A DNA stretch of 64,000 bases from a bacterium (GCA_905221325.1 CAJNCS010000002.1:1-64000); one strand, 5' to 3'. Counted from the stretch's first letter, positions 29,006 through 38,562 are shown. The notes: generated by a model from the letters alone, not told the origin. A program made the numbers and translations.

Positions 29006-29918
29006 AACAGCCTTTCTATTTGCAGGTCAAGGTGCTCAGTATCTAGGGATGGGGCGTGATCTCTATGATCGCTATCCTATTGTCAAGGAAACAATTGACC
29101 AAGCCAGTCAGGTTTTGGGTTATGACCTTCGTGACTTGATTGATAAGGAAGAAACCAAGTTAAACCAGACTCGCTATACGCAACCAGCTATTTTAGCGAC
29201 TTCGGTTGCTATTTACCGACTATTGAAAGAAAAGGGCTACCAGCCAGATATGGTAGCAGGATTGTCTCTTGGGGAATATTCTGCTCTTGTAGCAAGTGGT
29301 GCCTTGGACTTTGAGGATGCAGTTGCTTTGGTTGCTAAGCGTGGTACTTATATGGAAGAGGCTGCACCTGCAGGTTCTGGAAAGATGGTTGCAGTCCTTA
29401 ATACCCCAGTTGAAGTGATCGAGGAAGTTTGTGAAGCAGCCTCTAAAGTTGGAGTAGTGACTCCAGCTAACTACAACACCCCAAGCCAAATCGTTATCGG
29501 TGGTGAGGTGGCTGCGGTTGACCACGCAGTTGAACTCTTGCAGGAAGCAGGAGCAAAACGATTGATTCCTTTAAATGTATCTGGTCCTTTCCATACAGCC
29601 CTTCTTGAACAAGCCAGTCAGCAACTAGCTGGAGCTATTGAGGGAGTGAGTTTCGCTGATTTCACTTGCCCACTAGTCGGCAATACGGAAGCTACTGTTA
29701 TGGAAAAAGATCGAATCCAAGAGCTTTTGACGCGTCAGGTGAAAGAACCTGTTCGTTTTTATGAAAGTATTGCTGTGATGCAGGATGCTGGGGTAACCAA
29801 CTTTATTGAAATTGGTCCTGGTAAGGTCCTATCAGGCTTTGTCAAAAAAATCGATAAAACAGCTAAGCTAGCTAACGTTGAAGACCAAGGAAGCTTGGAT
29901 GCTTTGTTAGGAAACTAA
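28998..29918 (+). CDS. fabD: Malonyl-CoA:ACP transacylase
   Basis: Loads malonyl groups onto ACP. The 306-residue protein has AFLFAGQGAQYLGMG at the N-terminus, the nucleophile Ser in VAGLSLGEYSALVASGAL near residue 92, and His in SGPFHTALL near 200. The start overlaps fabK by 8 nt, suggesting coupled translation. Confidence 0.96.
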   Translation: MTKTAFLFAGQGAQYLGMGRDLYDRYPIVKETIDQASQVLGYDLRDLIDKEETKLNQTRYTQPAILATSVAIYRLLKEKGYQPDMVAGLSLGEYSALVASGALDFEDAVALVAKRGTYMEEAAPAGSGKMVAVLNTPVEVIEEVCEAASKVGVVTPANYNTPSQIVIGGEVAAVDHAVELLQEAGAKRLIPLNVSGPFHTALLEQASQQLAGAIEGVSFADFTCPLVGNTEATVMEKDRIQELLTRQVKEPVRFYESIAVMQDAGVTNFIEIGPGKVLSGFVKKIDKTAKLANVEDQGSLDALLGN

Positions 29919-29963
29919 TGATCCCTTCTCCCACAAAATACAACAGGAAACTGGAGAAATAGA

Positions 29964-30695
29964 ATGCAACTTACAAACAAAAATGTCTTTGTAACAGGTT
30001 CAAGTCGTGGTATCGGACTTGCCATTGCTCACAAATTTGCCCAACTAGGCGCTAATGTAGTTTTGAATAGTCGCGGGGCAATCTCAGAAGAATTGCTGGC
30101 TGAGTTTTCAAACTATGGTGTCAAAGTAGTACCGATATCAGGTGATGTTTCAGACTTTTCAGATGCCAAGCGTATGGTAGATCAAGCGATGGCGGAACTC
30201 GGTTCTGTTGATGTCTTGGTTAACAATGCTGGGATCACTCAAGATACGCTTATGCTCAAGATGACCGAAGAAGACTTTGAAAAAGTGATTAAGATCAACT
30301 TGACAGGTGCTTTCAACATGACGCAAGCGGTCTTGAAACAGATGATCAAGGCACGTGAAGGTGCGATCATCAACATGTCTAGTGTGGTCGGTTTGATGGG
30401 AAATATCGGACAAGCCAACTATGCAGCTTCTAAAGCAGGTTTGATTGGTTTTACCAAGTCAGTAGCACGTGAAGTTGCCAATCGCAATGTACGCGTAAAT
30501 GCTCTTGCACCAGGAATGATCGAGTCAGATATGACTGCTGTTTTGTCTGATAAGGTCAAGGAAGCGACATTGGCCCAAATCCCAATGAAGCATTTTGGTC
30601 AAGCAGAACATATCGCAGATGCTACAGTGTTCCTGGCTGGACAGGATTATTTGACTGGACAAGTTCTCGCTGTTGATGGCGGACTTAGCATGTAA
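29964..30695 (+). CDS. fabG: 3-oxoacyl-ACP reductase
   Basis: NADPH-dependent reductase of the elongation cycle, 243 residues, a classical short-chain dehydrogenase. The cofactor loop is VTGSSRGIGLAIA, NNAGIT is near residue 86, the catalytic Ser lies in INMSSVVGLMGN near 138, and Tyr/Lys lie in QANYAASKAGLIG near 151-155. A C-terminal DYLTGQVLAVDGGLSM closes it. It follows fabD by 45 nt. Confidence 0.96.
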   Translation: MQLTNKNVFVTGSSRGIGLAIAHKFAQLGANVVLNSRGAISEELLAEFSNYGVKVVPISGDVSDFSDAKRMVDQAMAELGSVDVLVNNAGITQDTLMLKMTEEDFEKVIKINLTGAFNMTQAVLKQMIKAREGAIINMSSVVGLMGNIGQANYAASKAGLIGFTKSVAREVANRNVRVNALAPGMIESDMTAVLSDKVKEATLAQIPMKHFGQAEHIADATVFLAGQDYLTGQVLAVDGGLSM

Positions 30696-30723
30696 AAAAT
30701 AAGGAAAGATATAGGTAAGACAG

Positions 30724-31959
30724 ATGAAACTAAATCGAGTTGTAGTAACAGGTTACGGATTGACCTCTCCTATCGGAAATACTCCAGAAGAATTTTGGAA
30801 CAGTTTGCAAACTGGTAAGATTGGAATTGGAGAAATCACTAAATTTGACCACAGCGAATTTGCTGTGCACAATGCAGCAGAAGTTCAAGATTTCCCATTT
30901 GATAAATACTTTGTCAAAAAAGATACCAACCGTTTTGACAACTATTCTTTGTATGCCTTGTATGCGGCTCAAGAAGCGGTGACAAATGCAAATCTTGATG
31001 TAGAAGCAATTGATAAAGATCGCTTTGGTGTCATCGTGGCTTCTGGTATTGGGGGAATTAAAGAAATCGAAGATCAGGTTATCCGTCTTCATGAAAAAGG
31101 TCCAAAACGCGTTAAACCAATGACACTTCCAAAAGCCTTGCCAAATATGGCTTCAGGAAATGTTGCCATGCGTTTCGGAGCAAACGGTATCTGTAAATCA
31201 ATCAATACAGCCTGTGCCTCATCAAACGATGCCATTGGAGATGCCTTCCGCTCTATCAAGTTTGGTTTCCAAGATGTCATGTTAGTTGGTGGATCAGAAT
31301 CATCTATCACTCCTTTTGCTATCGCTGGTTTCCAAGCATTGACTGCCCTATCAACTACAGAGGATCCAACTCGTGCGTCTATTCCATTTGACAAAGACCG
31401 TAATGGTTTTGTGATGGGAGAAGGTTCTGGGATGTTGGTTCTTGAGAGTCTGGAACATGCTGAAAAACGTGGTGCAACTATCTTGGCTGAAGTAGTTGGT
31501 TATGGTAATACCTGTGATGCTTATCATATGACTTCACCTCATCCAGAAGGTCAAGGCGCAATTAAGGCGATTAAACTTGCTTTGGAAGAGGCAGAAATTT
31601 CTCCAGAGCAAGTGGCTTACGTCAACGCCCACGGAACTTCAACTCCTGCTAATGAAAAAGGAGAAAGTGGTGCGATCGTAGCTGTTCTTGGTAAAGAAGT
31701 ACCTGTATCTTCAACCAAGTCCTTTACAGGACACTTGCTTGGGGCTGCAGGGGCAGTTGAAGCAATTGCTACCATCGAAGCTATGCGTCATAACTTCGTG
31801 CCAAAAACAGCTGGAACAAGCGAGTTGTCAGACTATATCGAAGCGAATGTCGTTTATGGACAAGGCTTGGAGCAAGAAATCCCTTATGCTATTTCAAATA
31901 CCTTTGGTTTTGGTGGACACAATGCGGTTCTTGCTTTCAAACGTTGGGAGAATAAATAA
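30724..31959 (+). CDS. fabF: Beta-ketoacyl-ACP synthase II
   Basis: Elongating condensing enzyme, 411 residues. Catalytic Cys is in SINTACASSNDAIGDAF near residue 164, the two histidines in VNAHGTSTPANEKGE near 303 and SFTGHLLGAAGAVEAIATIEA near 340, and the end FGFGGHNAVLAFKR is typical. It also helps extend cis-unsaturated intermediates. Two bases separate it from accB. Confidence 0.96.
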   Translation: MKLNRVVVTGYGLTSPIGNTPEEFWNSLQTGKIGIGEITKFDHSEFAVHNAAEVQDFPFDKYFVKKDTNRFDNYSLYALYAAQEAVTNANLDVEAIDKDRFGVIVASGIGGIKEIEDQVIRLHEKGPKRVKPMTLPKALPNMASGNVAMRFGANGICKSINTACASSNDAIGDAFRSIKFGFQDVMLVGGSESSITPFAIAGFQALTALSTTEDPTRASIPFDKDRNGFVMGEGSGMLVLESLEHAEKRGATILAEVVGYGNTCDAYHMTSPHPEGQGAIKAIKLALEEAEISPEQVAYVNAHGTSTPANEKGESGAIVAVLGKEVPVSSTKSFTGHLLGAAGAVEAIATIEAMRHNFVPKTAGTSELSDYIEANVVYGQGLEQEIPYAISNTFGFGGHNAVLAFKRWENK

Positions 31960-31961
31960 TT

Positions 31962-32450
31962 ATGAATTTAAATGAGATCAAGGACTTGATGGCTCAATTC
32001 GACCAATCAAGTTTGAGAGAATTTTCTTATAAAAACGGAACGGACGAATTGCAGTTCAGTAAGAATGAAGCAAGAATGGTTTCTGAAGCGCCAGCTCAAA
32101 TTGTTCCAGCGCCAACTGCAGTAGCGGCAAGCCCAGTAGTTTCTACTCCTTCAACTCCAGTAGAGAGTGCAGTGGAAGAAGCACCAGCTCCAGCTGAAAC
32201 GACGGTTGCTCCAGAGGGTGATGTCGTTGAGAGCCCACTTGTAGGGGTGGCTTACTTGGCTGCTGGACCAGATAAACCTGCCTTTGTCACAGTCGGAGAC
32301 AGTGTTAAAAAAGGCCAGACTTTAGTGATCATCGAAGCCATGAAGGTCATGAATGAGATTCCTGCACCTAAGGATGGTGTGGTGACAGAAATTCTCGTTT
32401 CAAATGAAGAAATGGTTGAGTTCGGTAAAGGATTGGTACGTATCAAATGA
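31962..32450 (+). CDS. accB: Biotin carboxyl carrier protein of acetyl-CoA carboxylase
   Basis: Carries biotin between the AccC and AccDA half-reactions. It has 162 residues: an N-terminal helical part, a long flexible Pro/Ala-rich linker (about 45-90, [17 protein letters not shown]), and a biotinyl domain with the Lys in the EAMKVMNEI motif near residue 127. It overlaps fabZ by 4 nt (ATGA). Confidence 0.96.
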   Translation: MNLNEIKDLMAQFDQSSLREFSYKNGTDELQFSKNEARMVSEAPAQIVPAPTAVAASPVVSTPSTPVESAVEEAPAPAETTVAPEGDVVESPLVGVAYLAAGPDKPAFVTVGDSVKKGQTLVIIEAMKVMNEIPAPKDGVVTEILVSNEEMVEFGKGLVRIK

Positions 32451-32869
32451 TCGATATTCAAGGAATCAAAGAAGCTCTACCCCATCGTTACCCTATGCTC
32501 CTAGTAGATCGTGTCTTGGAAGTGAGCGAGGATACCATTGTTGCCATTAAAAATGTGACCATCAACGAACCTTTCTTCAATGGTCATTTTCCTCAATACC
32601 CAGTCATGCCAGGCGTTCTTATCATGGAAGCATTGGCCCAGACCGCTGGTGTCTTGGAATTGTCCAAACCTGAAAATAAAGGGAAACTGGTCTTCTATGC
32701 TGGCATGGACAAGGTTAAGTTTAAGAAGCAAGTTGTACCAGGTGATCAATTAGTCATGACGGCTACTTTTGTTAAACGTCGTGGGACGATCGCCGTGGTT
32801 GAAGCAAAGGCTGAAGTAGATGGTAAGCTTGCAGCGAGTGGTACTCTTACCTTTGCAATTGGAAACTAA
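32447..32869 (+). CDS. fabZ: 3-hydroxyacyl-ACP dehydratase
   Basis: Dehydrates 3-hydroxyacyl-ACP. A hot-dog fold protein of 140 residues, with [15 protein letters not shown] at the start and the catalytic His in [22 protein letters not shown], the Glu being in the same stretch near residue 64. It works in all cycles, including upstream of the FabM branch. Overlaps accB. Confidence 0.96.
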   Translation: MIDIQGIKEALPHRYPMLLVDRVLEVSEDTIVAIKNVTINEPFFNGHFPQYPVMPGVLIMEALAQTAGVLELSKPENKGKLVFYAGMDKVKFKKQVVPGDQLVMTATFVKRRGTIAVVEAKAEVDGKLAASGTLTFAIGN

Positions 32870-32880
32870 GGAGGTTCTCC

Positions 32881-34248
32881 ATGTTTCGTAAAATTTTGAT
32901 TGCCAACCGTGGTGAGATTGCGGTTCGCATTATTCGAGCTGCGCGTGAATTGGGCATTGCGACCGTAGCAGTTTATTCAACTGCTGATAAGGAAGCTCTT
33001 CACACGCTCCTAGCGGATGAAGCTATCTGTATCGGACCTGGTAAGGCGACAGAGTCTTATCTCAATATCAATGCGATTTTATCTGCTGCAGTATTGACAG
33101 AAGCAGAAGCCATCCACCCAGGTTTTGGTTTTCTTAGCGAAAACTCCAAGTTTGCTACGATGTGTGATGAAGTGGGGATTAAGTTTATCGGCCCTTCTGG
33201 GGCTGTAATGGATACCATGGGAGATAAGATCAATGCGCGTGAGCAAATGATCAAGGCTGGGGTTCCAGTTATCCCAGGATCTGATGGTGAAGTTCATACG
33301 GCTGAAGAGGCACTTGCAGTTGCAGAAAAAATTGGCTATCCAGTCATGCTTAAGGCATCGGCAGGTGGTGGTGGAAAAGGGATTCGTAAGGTTGAAAAGG
33401 CAGAAGACTTGGTCGCAGCCTTTGAAACAGCATCCAGTGAAGCCAAGGCCAATTTTGGAAATGGCGCTATGTATCTTGAGCGTGTGATTTATCCAGCTCG
33501 TCATATCGAAGTTCAGATTCTTGCGGATCAAGAGGGTCATGTTGTCCATCTTGGTGAACGGGACTGTTCACTCCAACGGAATAACCAAAAGGTCTTAGAA
33601 GAAAGCCCGTCCATTGCGATTGGCAAAACCCTTCGTAATGAAATTGGTGCTGCAGCCGTTCGTGCAGCAGAGTCTGTTGGCTATGAAAATGCAGGGACGA
33701 TTGAATTTCTTCTCGATGAAGCGAGTGGCAATTTCTACTTCATGGAAATGAATACTCGTGTGCAAGTGGAGCACCCAGTCACAGAGTTTGTTTCAGGTGT
33801 TGATATCGTGAAGGAACAGATTCGCATTGCAGCAGGGCAACCTTTACCTTTCAAACAAGAAGATATCGTCCTACGAGGCCATGCTATCGAGTGCAGGATC
33901 AATGCGGAAAATCCAGCATTTAACTTTGCTCCAAGCCCAGGTAAAATTACCAATCTCTATCTACCAAGTGGTGGAGTTGGCTTGCGTGTGGACTCGGCAG
34001 TCTATCCAGGCTATACCATTCCTCCTTACTATGATAGTATGATTGCCAAAATCATTGTTCATGGGGAGAATCGTTTTGATGCCTTGATGAAGATGCAACG
34101 GGCACTTTATGAACTTGATATTGAAGGAGTGCAAACCAATGCAGACTTCCAGTTGGATCTGATTTCAGACCGCCGAGTTATCGCTGGTGACTACGATACT
34201 TCCTTCTTGATGGAAACTTTCTTGCCAAAATACCAAGAAAAAGAATAG
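32881..34248 (+). CDS. accC: Biotin carboxylase subunit of acetyl-CoA carboxylase
   Basis: ATP-dependent carboxylation of biotin on AccB. An ATP-grasp enzyme of 455 residues: ANRGEIAVRIIRAARELGI at the start, the glycine-rich KASAGGGGKGIRKV near 160, VHLGERDCSLQRNNQKVLEESPS near 235, FLLDEASGNFYFMEMNTRVQVEHPVTE with the metal-binding glutamates near 280-290, and GHAIECRINAE. AAGGAGG precedes the ATG. Confidence 0.97.
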   Translation: MFRKILIANRGEIAVRIIRAARELGIATVAVYSTADKEALHTLLADEAICIGPGKATESYLNINAILSAAVLTEAEAIHPGFGFLSENSKFATMCDEVGIKFIGPSGAVMDTMGDKINAREQMIKAGVPVIPGSDGEVHTAEEALAVAEKIGYPVMLKASAGGGGKGIRKVEKAEDLVAAFETASSEAKANFGNGAMYLERVIYPARHIEVQILADQEGHVVHLGERDCSLQRNNQKVLEESPSIAIGKTLRNEIGAAAVRAAESVGYENAGTIEFLLDEASGNFYFMEMNTRVQVEHPVTEFVSGVDIVKEQIRIAAGQPLPFKQEDIVLRGHAIECRINAENPAFNFAPSPGKITNLYLPSGGVGLRVDSAVYPGYTIPPYYDSMIAKIIVHGENRFDALMKMQRALYELDIEGVQTNADFQLDLISDRRVIAGDYDTSFLMETFLPKYQEKE

Positions 34249-34283
34249 ACTTTCAAACAGTATGAGAACTAAAAGGGGGAGTT

Positions 34284-35150
34284 ATGGCTCTATTTAGTAA
34301 AAAGGATAAGTATATTCGGATTAATCCTAACCGTTCCGTAAGGCAGAAACCACAAGCCAAGCCTGAGGTTCCGGATGAACTCTTTTCCCAGTGTCCTGGT
34401 TGTAAACACACCATTTACCAAAAGGATCTTGGGAGCGAACGAATTTGTCCCCATTGTAGCTATACTTTCCGTATTTCAGCTCAGGAACGCTTGGATTTGA
34501 CGATTGATTCTGACAGTTTTGTGGAGATGTTTACAGGTATTGAAACTCAAGATCCCTTGAACTTTCCTGGTTATCAGAAAAAACTGGCTAGCATGCGTGA
34601 AAAAACAGGACTAGATGAAGCTGTCCTGACTGGTACAGCTAGCATCAAGGGACAAAAAGTTGCCCTTGGAATCATGGATTCTAACTTTATCATGGCTTCT
34701 ATGGGAACCGTTGTGGGTGAAAAAATCACGCGCTTGTTTGAGTATGCAACGGTAGAAAACTTGCCAGTCGTTCTCTTCACAGCTTCTGGTGGAGCCCGTA
34801 TGCAAGAAGGAATCATGAGCTTGATGCAGATGGCTAAGATTTCTGCGGCAGTTCAACGTCATTCTAAGGCAGGACTTTTTTACCTAACTATTTTAACCGA
34901 TCCGACAACAGGTGGGGTGACTGCTTCTTTTGCTATGGAAGGTGATATCATCCTAGCGGAGCCTCAGAGTTTGGTTGGTTTTGCTGGGCGTCGTGTTATC
35001 GAAAATACAGTTCGTGAAACCTTGCCGGATGATTTCCAAAAGGCAGAATTTCTGCTTGAACATGGATTTGTTGATGCAATTGTCAAACGGAGAGAATTAC
35101 CTGAAACAATTGCTAAATTAGTGAGATTGCATGGAGGAAGTCGCGGATGA
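34284..35150 (+). CDS. accD: Acetyl-CoA carboxylase carboxyltransferase beta subunit
   Basis: With AccA, transfers CO2 from carboxybiotin to acetyl-CoA. The 288-residue protein has an N-terminal zinc ribbon ([14 protein letters not shown] and CPHCSYTF, around residues 37-60) and a crotonase-like carboxyltransferase fold with [22 protein letters not shown] and [21 protein letters not shown]. Overlaps accA by 4 nt. Confidence 0.96.
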   Translation: MALFSKKDKYIRINPNRSVRQKPQAKPEVPDELFSQCPGCKHTIYQKDLGSERICPHCSYTFRISAQERLDLTIDSDSFVEMFTGIETQDPLNFPGYQKKLASMREKTGLDEAVLTGTASIKGQKVALGIMDSNFIMASMGTVVGEKITRLFEYATVENLPVVLFTASGGARMQEGIMSLMQMAKISAAVQRHSKAGLFYLTILTDPTTGGVTASFAMEGDIILAEPQSLVGFAGRRVIENTVRETLPDDFQKAEFLLEHGFVDAIVKRRELPETIAKLVRLHGGSRG

Positions 35151-35914
35151 ATATTGCAAAAATAGTCAGAGAGGCACGTGAGCAGAGTCGCTTGACTGCA
35201 CTTGATTTTGCCAATGGAATCTTCGATGAGTTTATCGAATTGCATGGAGATCGCTCTTTCCGCGATGATGGTGCGGTTATTGGTGGAATTGGCTGGTTAG
35301 GTGACCAAGCAGTAACTGTCGTCGGTATCCAAAAGGGGAAGAGTCTTCATGACAACCTCAAACGGAATTTCGGCCAACCACATCCAGAAGGCTATCGTAA
35401 GGCTCTTCGCCTGATGAAACAGGCAGAAAAGTTTGGTCGTCCAGTTGTGACCTTTATCAATACGGCGGGTGCTTACCCTGGTGTAGGAGCCGAGGAACGT
35501 GGGCAAGGGGAAGCAATCGCTCGAAACCTGATGGAAATGAGTGACCTCAAGGTTCCAATCATCGCGATTATTATCGGTGAAGGAGGATCTGGAGGTGCAT
35601 TGGCACTAGCCGTAGCTGACCGTGTCTGGATGTTAGAGAACTCAATCTATGCCGTACTTAGCCCTGAAGGCTTTGCCTCTATCCTTTGGAAGGATGGGAG
35701 CCGTGCCATGGAAGCAGCAGAGTTAATGAAAATCACTTCACATGAACTCCTAGAAATGGGAATCGTAGATAAGGTAATCTCAGAGGTAGGCCTCTCCAGT
35801 AAAGAACTGCAAGCTCGTGTTAAAAATGAATTGCGTGCAGAACTAGATAGGTTGCAAGAACTACCACTTGACCAACTTATTGAAGAACGTTACCAACGCT
35901 TTAGAAAATACTAA
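35147..35914 (+). CDS. accA: Acetyl-CoA carboxylase carboxyltransferase alpha subunit
   Basis: Partner of AccD, 255 residues, slightly shorter at the N-terminus than the E. coli protein but normal for streptococci. Motifs are [28 protein letters not shown]-like [37 protein letters not shown] near residue 105-130, and [21 protein letters not shown] near 145. It is the last gene of the fatty-acid cluster and is followed at once by a strong terminator. Confidence 0.96.
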   Translation: MNIAKIVREAREQSRLTALDFANGIFDEFIELHGDRSFRDDGAVIGGIGWLGDQAVTVVGIQKGKSLHDNLKRNFGQPHPEGYRKALRLMKQAEKFGRPVVTFINTAGAYPGVGAEERGQGEAIARNLMEMSDLKVPIIAIIIGEGGSGGALALAVADRVWMLENSIYAVLSPEGFASILWKDGSRAMEAAELMKITSHELLEMGIVDKVISEVGLSSKELQARVKNELRAELDRLQELPLDQLIEERYQRFRKY

Positions 35915-35922
35915 GAATGACT

Positions 35923-35950
35923 AAATGAGACTAGAAAGGTCTCATTTTTT
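35923..35950 (+). terminator. Terminator of the fatty-acid cluster
   Basis: AAATGAGAC (35923-35931) pairs with GTCTCATTT (35939-35947), 7-nt loop, then T residues. It separates accA from briC. Confidence 0.88.
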
Positions 35951-35960
35951 ATGGAAAAAT

Positions 35961-35990
35961 GTAATTCAGGACGAAAAATTGACAGTTGAG
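35961..35990 (+). promoter_or_regulatory. ComE-type direct repeat upstream of briC
   Basis: GTAATTCAG (35961-35969) and ACAGTTGAG (35982-35990) are separated by exactly 12 bp. This fits the ComE box remembered as aCAnTTcaG-N12-aCAnTTgAG: the second half matches fully, the first at 6 of its 8 fixed positions. Two possible -10 elements follow: TAAAAT (36002-36007), 17 bp after TTGACA at 35979-35984, and TATACT (36022-36027). Confidence 0.82.
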
Positions 35991-36071
35991 GAGATGGACT
36001 ATAAAATAGATAAAAAAGATGTATACTGTAGATGTAAGCTTACAAAAATTTATTTTAAAGATGTACTTGCA

Positions 36072-36257
36072 ATGACAGGTACAGAAACATTTACAGTTCT
36101 TTCAACTGAGGACTTAGAGCAAACTTCAGGTGGTCTTGCTGTTTGGGAAGATGGATATGGTAGATGCTTATATTATAGAGAATTTTCTCCCTATATGGGG
36201 CAAGGGGCACTTAATTCTTATAGGGATACTTGGAAGTACGGCTTCCGAGCAGGATAA
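36072..36257 (+). CDS. briC: BriC-like double-glycine competence-induced peptide
   Basis: A 61-residue precursor peptide. The leader (21 residues, with FTVLSTEDLEQTSGG) is a double-glycine export signal; cleavage after GG would free a 40-residue peptide beginning LAVWEDGYGRCLYY and ending KYGFRAG, with one Cys. Position after accA, the upstream ComE box and the downstream CPBP gene match briC of pneumococcus, a biofilm-regulating peptide exported by ComAB during competence and linked to fatty-acid composition. The frame is open from an ATG at 35925, but that start lies in the accA terminator and upstream of the ComE box, so the ATG at 36072 is chosen; its ribosome binding site is weak (AAAG). 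A bacteriocin role is a less likely alternative. Confidence 0.82.
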   Translation: MTGTETFTVLSTEDLEQTSGGLAVWEDGYGRCLYYREFSPYMGQGALNSYRDTWKYGFRAG

Positions 36258-36275
36258 TCTTTCAAAAAAAGTACG

Positions 36276-36998
36276 ATGAGAAACACAAAGAAACTAAGAC
36301 AATTTGGAATATTTTTGCTTATTATTTTACTATCTACCTATTTACCACAAACAATTGGATTGTATGTGACGATCATTTTAGGGTTAGGAGCTGATGTCTA
36401 TTCTCTTATTTTAACAATGGGATTAGTGGGAAGTTTCCTTCTATTAATTTGGTGGTTAAAAAAGAAAAAGATGCTCTTTATCTTTGAGAAAAAGAGCTGG
36501 AACTGGTCATTTGTCTTCTACTTATTTGCAACTTATGTGGTTTATCAGATTCTCGGTAATTTTTGGACACGCTATGCTCATTTGATTAATCATAGGAATA
36601 TTCATGATGAGTATTTTACCGTGATTCTTTCAAATGGACAACCAACTTTTCTATCTACAGTTCTTAGTTTTATCTTAACAGTAGTTATTGGTCCTATTTT
36701 GGAAGAGACTCTTGATAGAGGGTATTTTATGAATACCTTCTTTCCTAAGTCAAAGTACTATTTAGATGTCATCTTATCAGGCCTTATCTTTGGGCTTAGT
36801 CATTTGATACTATCTCACAGAGACCCAATTAGTTTATTATATTATAGTCTGATTGGTTTCTTTTTCGCTCTTGTCTATCGTTCTACAGACAATCTTCGAT
36901 TGACCATCCTGTGCCATAGTTTTTTCAACTTTCTCATTTATGCAAAACCCATCTGGATTTTTGTTTATAATTATATCTATTACCACTTTTTTAGATAG
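36276..36998 (+). CDS. CPBP (Abi) family intramembrane protease-like protein
   Basis: A 240-residue membrane protein with about seven hydrophobic segments and all three CPBP motifs: EETLDRGYF (EExxxR) near residue 148, FGLSHLIL (FxxxH) near 170 and CHSFFNF (HxxxN) near 212. CPBP proteins are Rce1-like proteases; in streptococci many accompany bacteriocin or double-glycine peptide genes and may give immunity or process peptides. It begins 18 nt after briC, with only a weak A-rich ribosome binding site, and is probably co-induced at competence. Its substrate is unknown; immunity or peptide maturation is inference. Confidence 0.8.
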   Translation: MRNTKKLRQFGIFLLIILLSTYLPQTIGLYVTIILGLGADVYSLILTMGLVGSFLLLIWWLKKKKMLFIFEKKSWNWSFVFYLFATYVVYQILGNFWTRYAHLINHRNIHDEYFTVILSNGQPTFLSTVLSFILTVVIGPILEETLDRGYFMNTFFPKSKYYLDVILSGLIFGLSHLILSHRDPISLLYYSLIGFFFALVYRSTDNLRLTILCHSFFNFLIYAKPIWIFVYNYIYYHFFR

Positions 36999-37010
36999 TG
37001 GGTAGCAAAG

Positions 37011-37044
37011 AAAAAAGTGTTTGATAGTTGTCAAACACTTTTTC
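37011..37044. terminator. Bidirectional terminator between CPBP gene and nusB
   Basis: AGTGTTTGA (37016-37024) and TCAAACACT (37031-37039), with an A run before and T run after, serving both convergent units. Confidence 0.88.
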
Positions 37045-37047
37045 TAT

Positions 37048-37470
37048 TTACTGTTCTTCTGTTACAAACTGGCTGAGCAGTCCATTGATAAAACGGGCAG
37101 ACTTTTGATCTGAGAAGTTCTTTGCAAGCTCGATAGCTTCATTAACAGCAACTAGCTGAGGGGTGTCAAATGAAGTGATTTCAAAGATTCCCAAGCGAAG
37201 GAGGTTTCTCTCCACGAGCGTTAAACGTTCAATGGTCCAACCTGCTTTTAAATGCTGTGTGATTTGCTTGTCTAGTTCTTCCTTTTTAGCCTGAACACCA
37301 GAAACTAGCTCTGTCAAAAAGGCTGGAAGTTGCACATCCATATCTTCACGATCGTGTGTGTAGGCGAAACGACAAGCAGTTTCGACATCTGTACCGAACT
37401 CAAGGCTCATGAGAGCTTGAAAAGCGCATTTACGGAGCTCACGTCTAGATTCTAATAGTGGACTAGTCAT
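37048..37470 (-). CDS. nusB: Transcription antitermination factor NusB
   Basis: Binds boxA RNA with NusE to promote rRNA antitermination. From the ATG at 37470 the protein has 140 residues, beginning MTSPLLESRRELRKCAFQALMSLE, the usual NusB start; an in-frame ATG 18 nt upstream would add six atypical residues. All-helical, ending with EAIELAKNFSDQKSARFINGLLSQF. It overlaps the Asp23 gene by 8 nt and closes the efp-asp23-nusB unit. Confidence 0.93.
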   Translation of the reverse strand: MTSPLLESRRELRKCAFQALMSLEFGTDVETACRFAYTHDREDMDVQLPAFLTELVSGVQAKKEELDKQITQHLKAGWTIERLTLVERNLLRLGIFEITSFDTPQLVAVNEAIELAKNFSDQKSARFINGLLSQFVTEEQ

Positions 37471-37852
37471 TGAGGAAATCCTCATCAAACAAGTCTTTCA
37501 AGTCTGGTTTTGGTGTTTTATCTGGAACAATACCTGCAACGTGGATATTGATAGCAGCGAGTTCTACATCAGCCATATTGCGAACTGCATCTTTGACAGC
37601 TTTTTGGATAGCAACAGCTACCTTAGGAACTTTTACTCCGTACTCAAGGTAGAGGTAGATATCTGCTGTGAGTTCTTCGTCCACGTTTTTAAGATAAACG
37701 CCGCGGCCGAGTGAAAGTTTTGAAAGGGTATCAGATACTGATTTGTTTGAAAAAGAGTGAACACCCTCTACTTTTGCTGTAGCGATAGCAATGATTTTTT
37801 CAAGTACACGTGGGGCGATAACGATTTCGCCAAGTTGTTCTTCAATTCCCAT
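37463..37852 (-). CDS. Asp23/Gls24 family envelope stress protein
   Basis: A 129-residue protein of the Asp23 family (DUF322): LGEIVIAPRVLEKIIAIATAKVEGV near the N-terminus, then GRGVYLKN and a middle VKVPKVAVAIQKAVKDAVRNMADVELAAINIHVAGIVPD. In staphylococci Asp23 lies on the membrane and is linked to envelope homeostasis; the streptococcal YqhY-type homologue between efp and nusB affects fatty-acid synthesis in B. subtilis. The acidic C-terminus overlaps nusB. It is likely the YqhY orthologue. Confidence 0.85.
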   Translation of the reverse strand: MGIEEQLGEIVIAPRVLEKIIAIATAKVEGVHSFSNKSVSDTLSKLSLGRGVYLKNVDEELTADIYLYLEYGVKVPKVAVAIQKAVKDAVRNMADVELAAINIHVAGIVPDKTPKPDLKDLFDEDFLND

Positions 37853-37873
37853 AGAATGACCTCTTTCTAGAGA

Positions 37874-38434
37874 TTAGGCACGAGAAACGTAAGTTCCTTC
37901 TGCAGTGTTGATGACGAGTTTTTGTCCTGCTTCGATGAAGTCTGGAACGTTTACGACAAGTCCAGTTTCCATCGTTGCTGGCTTACCAGAACCTGTAACA
38001 GTAGCACCTTTGATAGATGGTTGAGTTTCTGCAACTGTCAATTCAACAGTAGTAGGAACGGTGACACCGATCACTTCAGTTCCGTAGAATTGGATTTTCA
38101 CATCAGAGTTTTCAAGGATGTAAAGCAATTCGTTTTCAACGTTGACTACAGGAATTTCATATTGGTCGTAAGTTTCTGTATTCATGAAGTAGGCTGTGTC
38201 ATCCATTTTGTACAAGTATTGAGCTGGGACAGTCTCGATGATAGCTTGTTCAAATTTTTCCTCTGGACGGTAGCTTGTGTCAAATGTAGAACCAGTACGG
38301 ACATCACGCAATTTCATACGCATGATTGTGTTTCCTTTACCTGGTTTGTGGTGGCTAGCTTCCAAAACGCGGATCAATTTTCCGTCAGCTGTTTCAAATG
38401 TCATACCAGCTTTTAATTTACTTGCTTCAATCAT
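37874..38434 (-). CDS. efp: Translation elongation factor P
   Basis: Relieves ribosome stalling at polyproline. It has 186 residues in three beta-barrel domains. The N-terminal loop reads [18 protein letters not shown], where Lys in HHKPGKGN is the usual modified or contacting residue. The C-terminal signature is [21 protein letters not shown]. It leads the unit with the Asp23 gene and nusB. GAGGT precedes the ATG. Confidence 0.96.
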
Positions 38435-38527
38435 GTTTTTACCTCTTTAATAAATATTATTACTCTTCATTTTACCATAAAATACTCTGGAAATAAAGCC
38501 AAAATAGTTATTGGGAGTTGGTAGAGA

Positions 38528-38556
38528 AGAAAAAACCAACCTTAGGGCCGGTTTTG
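38528..38556 (-). terminator. Terminator of the gatCAB operon
   Basis: On the minus strand AAACCGGCC and GGTTGGTTT pair (two G-U pairs) around CTAA, followed by T residues, just after the gatB stop. Confidence 0.7.
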
Positions 38557-38562
38557 TTCTGT

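Noticed and set aside
35925..36071. Upstream in-frame extension that would make the BriC-like protein 110 residues
   Set aside because: Its ATG lies inside the accA terminator and before the ComE box and promoter, so the mRNA would not include it; the extension also destroys the double-glycine leader layout.
37922..38416. 164-codon plus-strand open frame opposite efp
   Set aside because: Antisense shadow of efp, with a Cys/Phe/Trp-rich product typical of such shadows.
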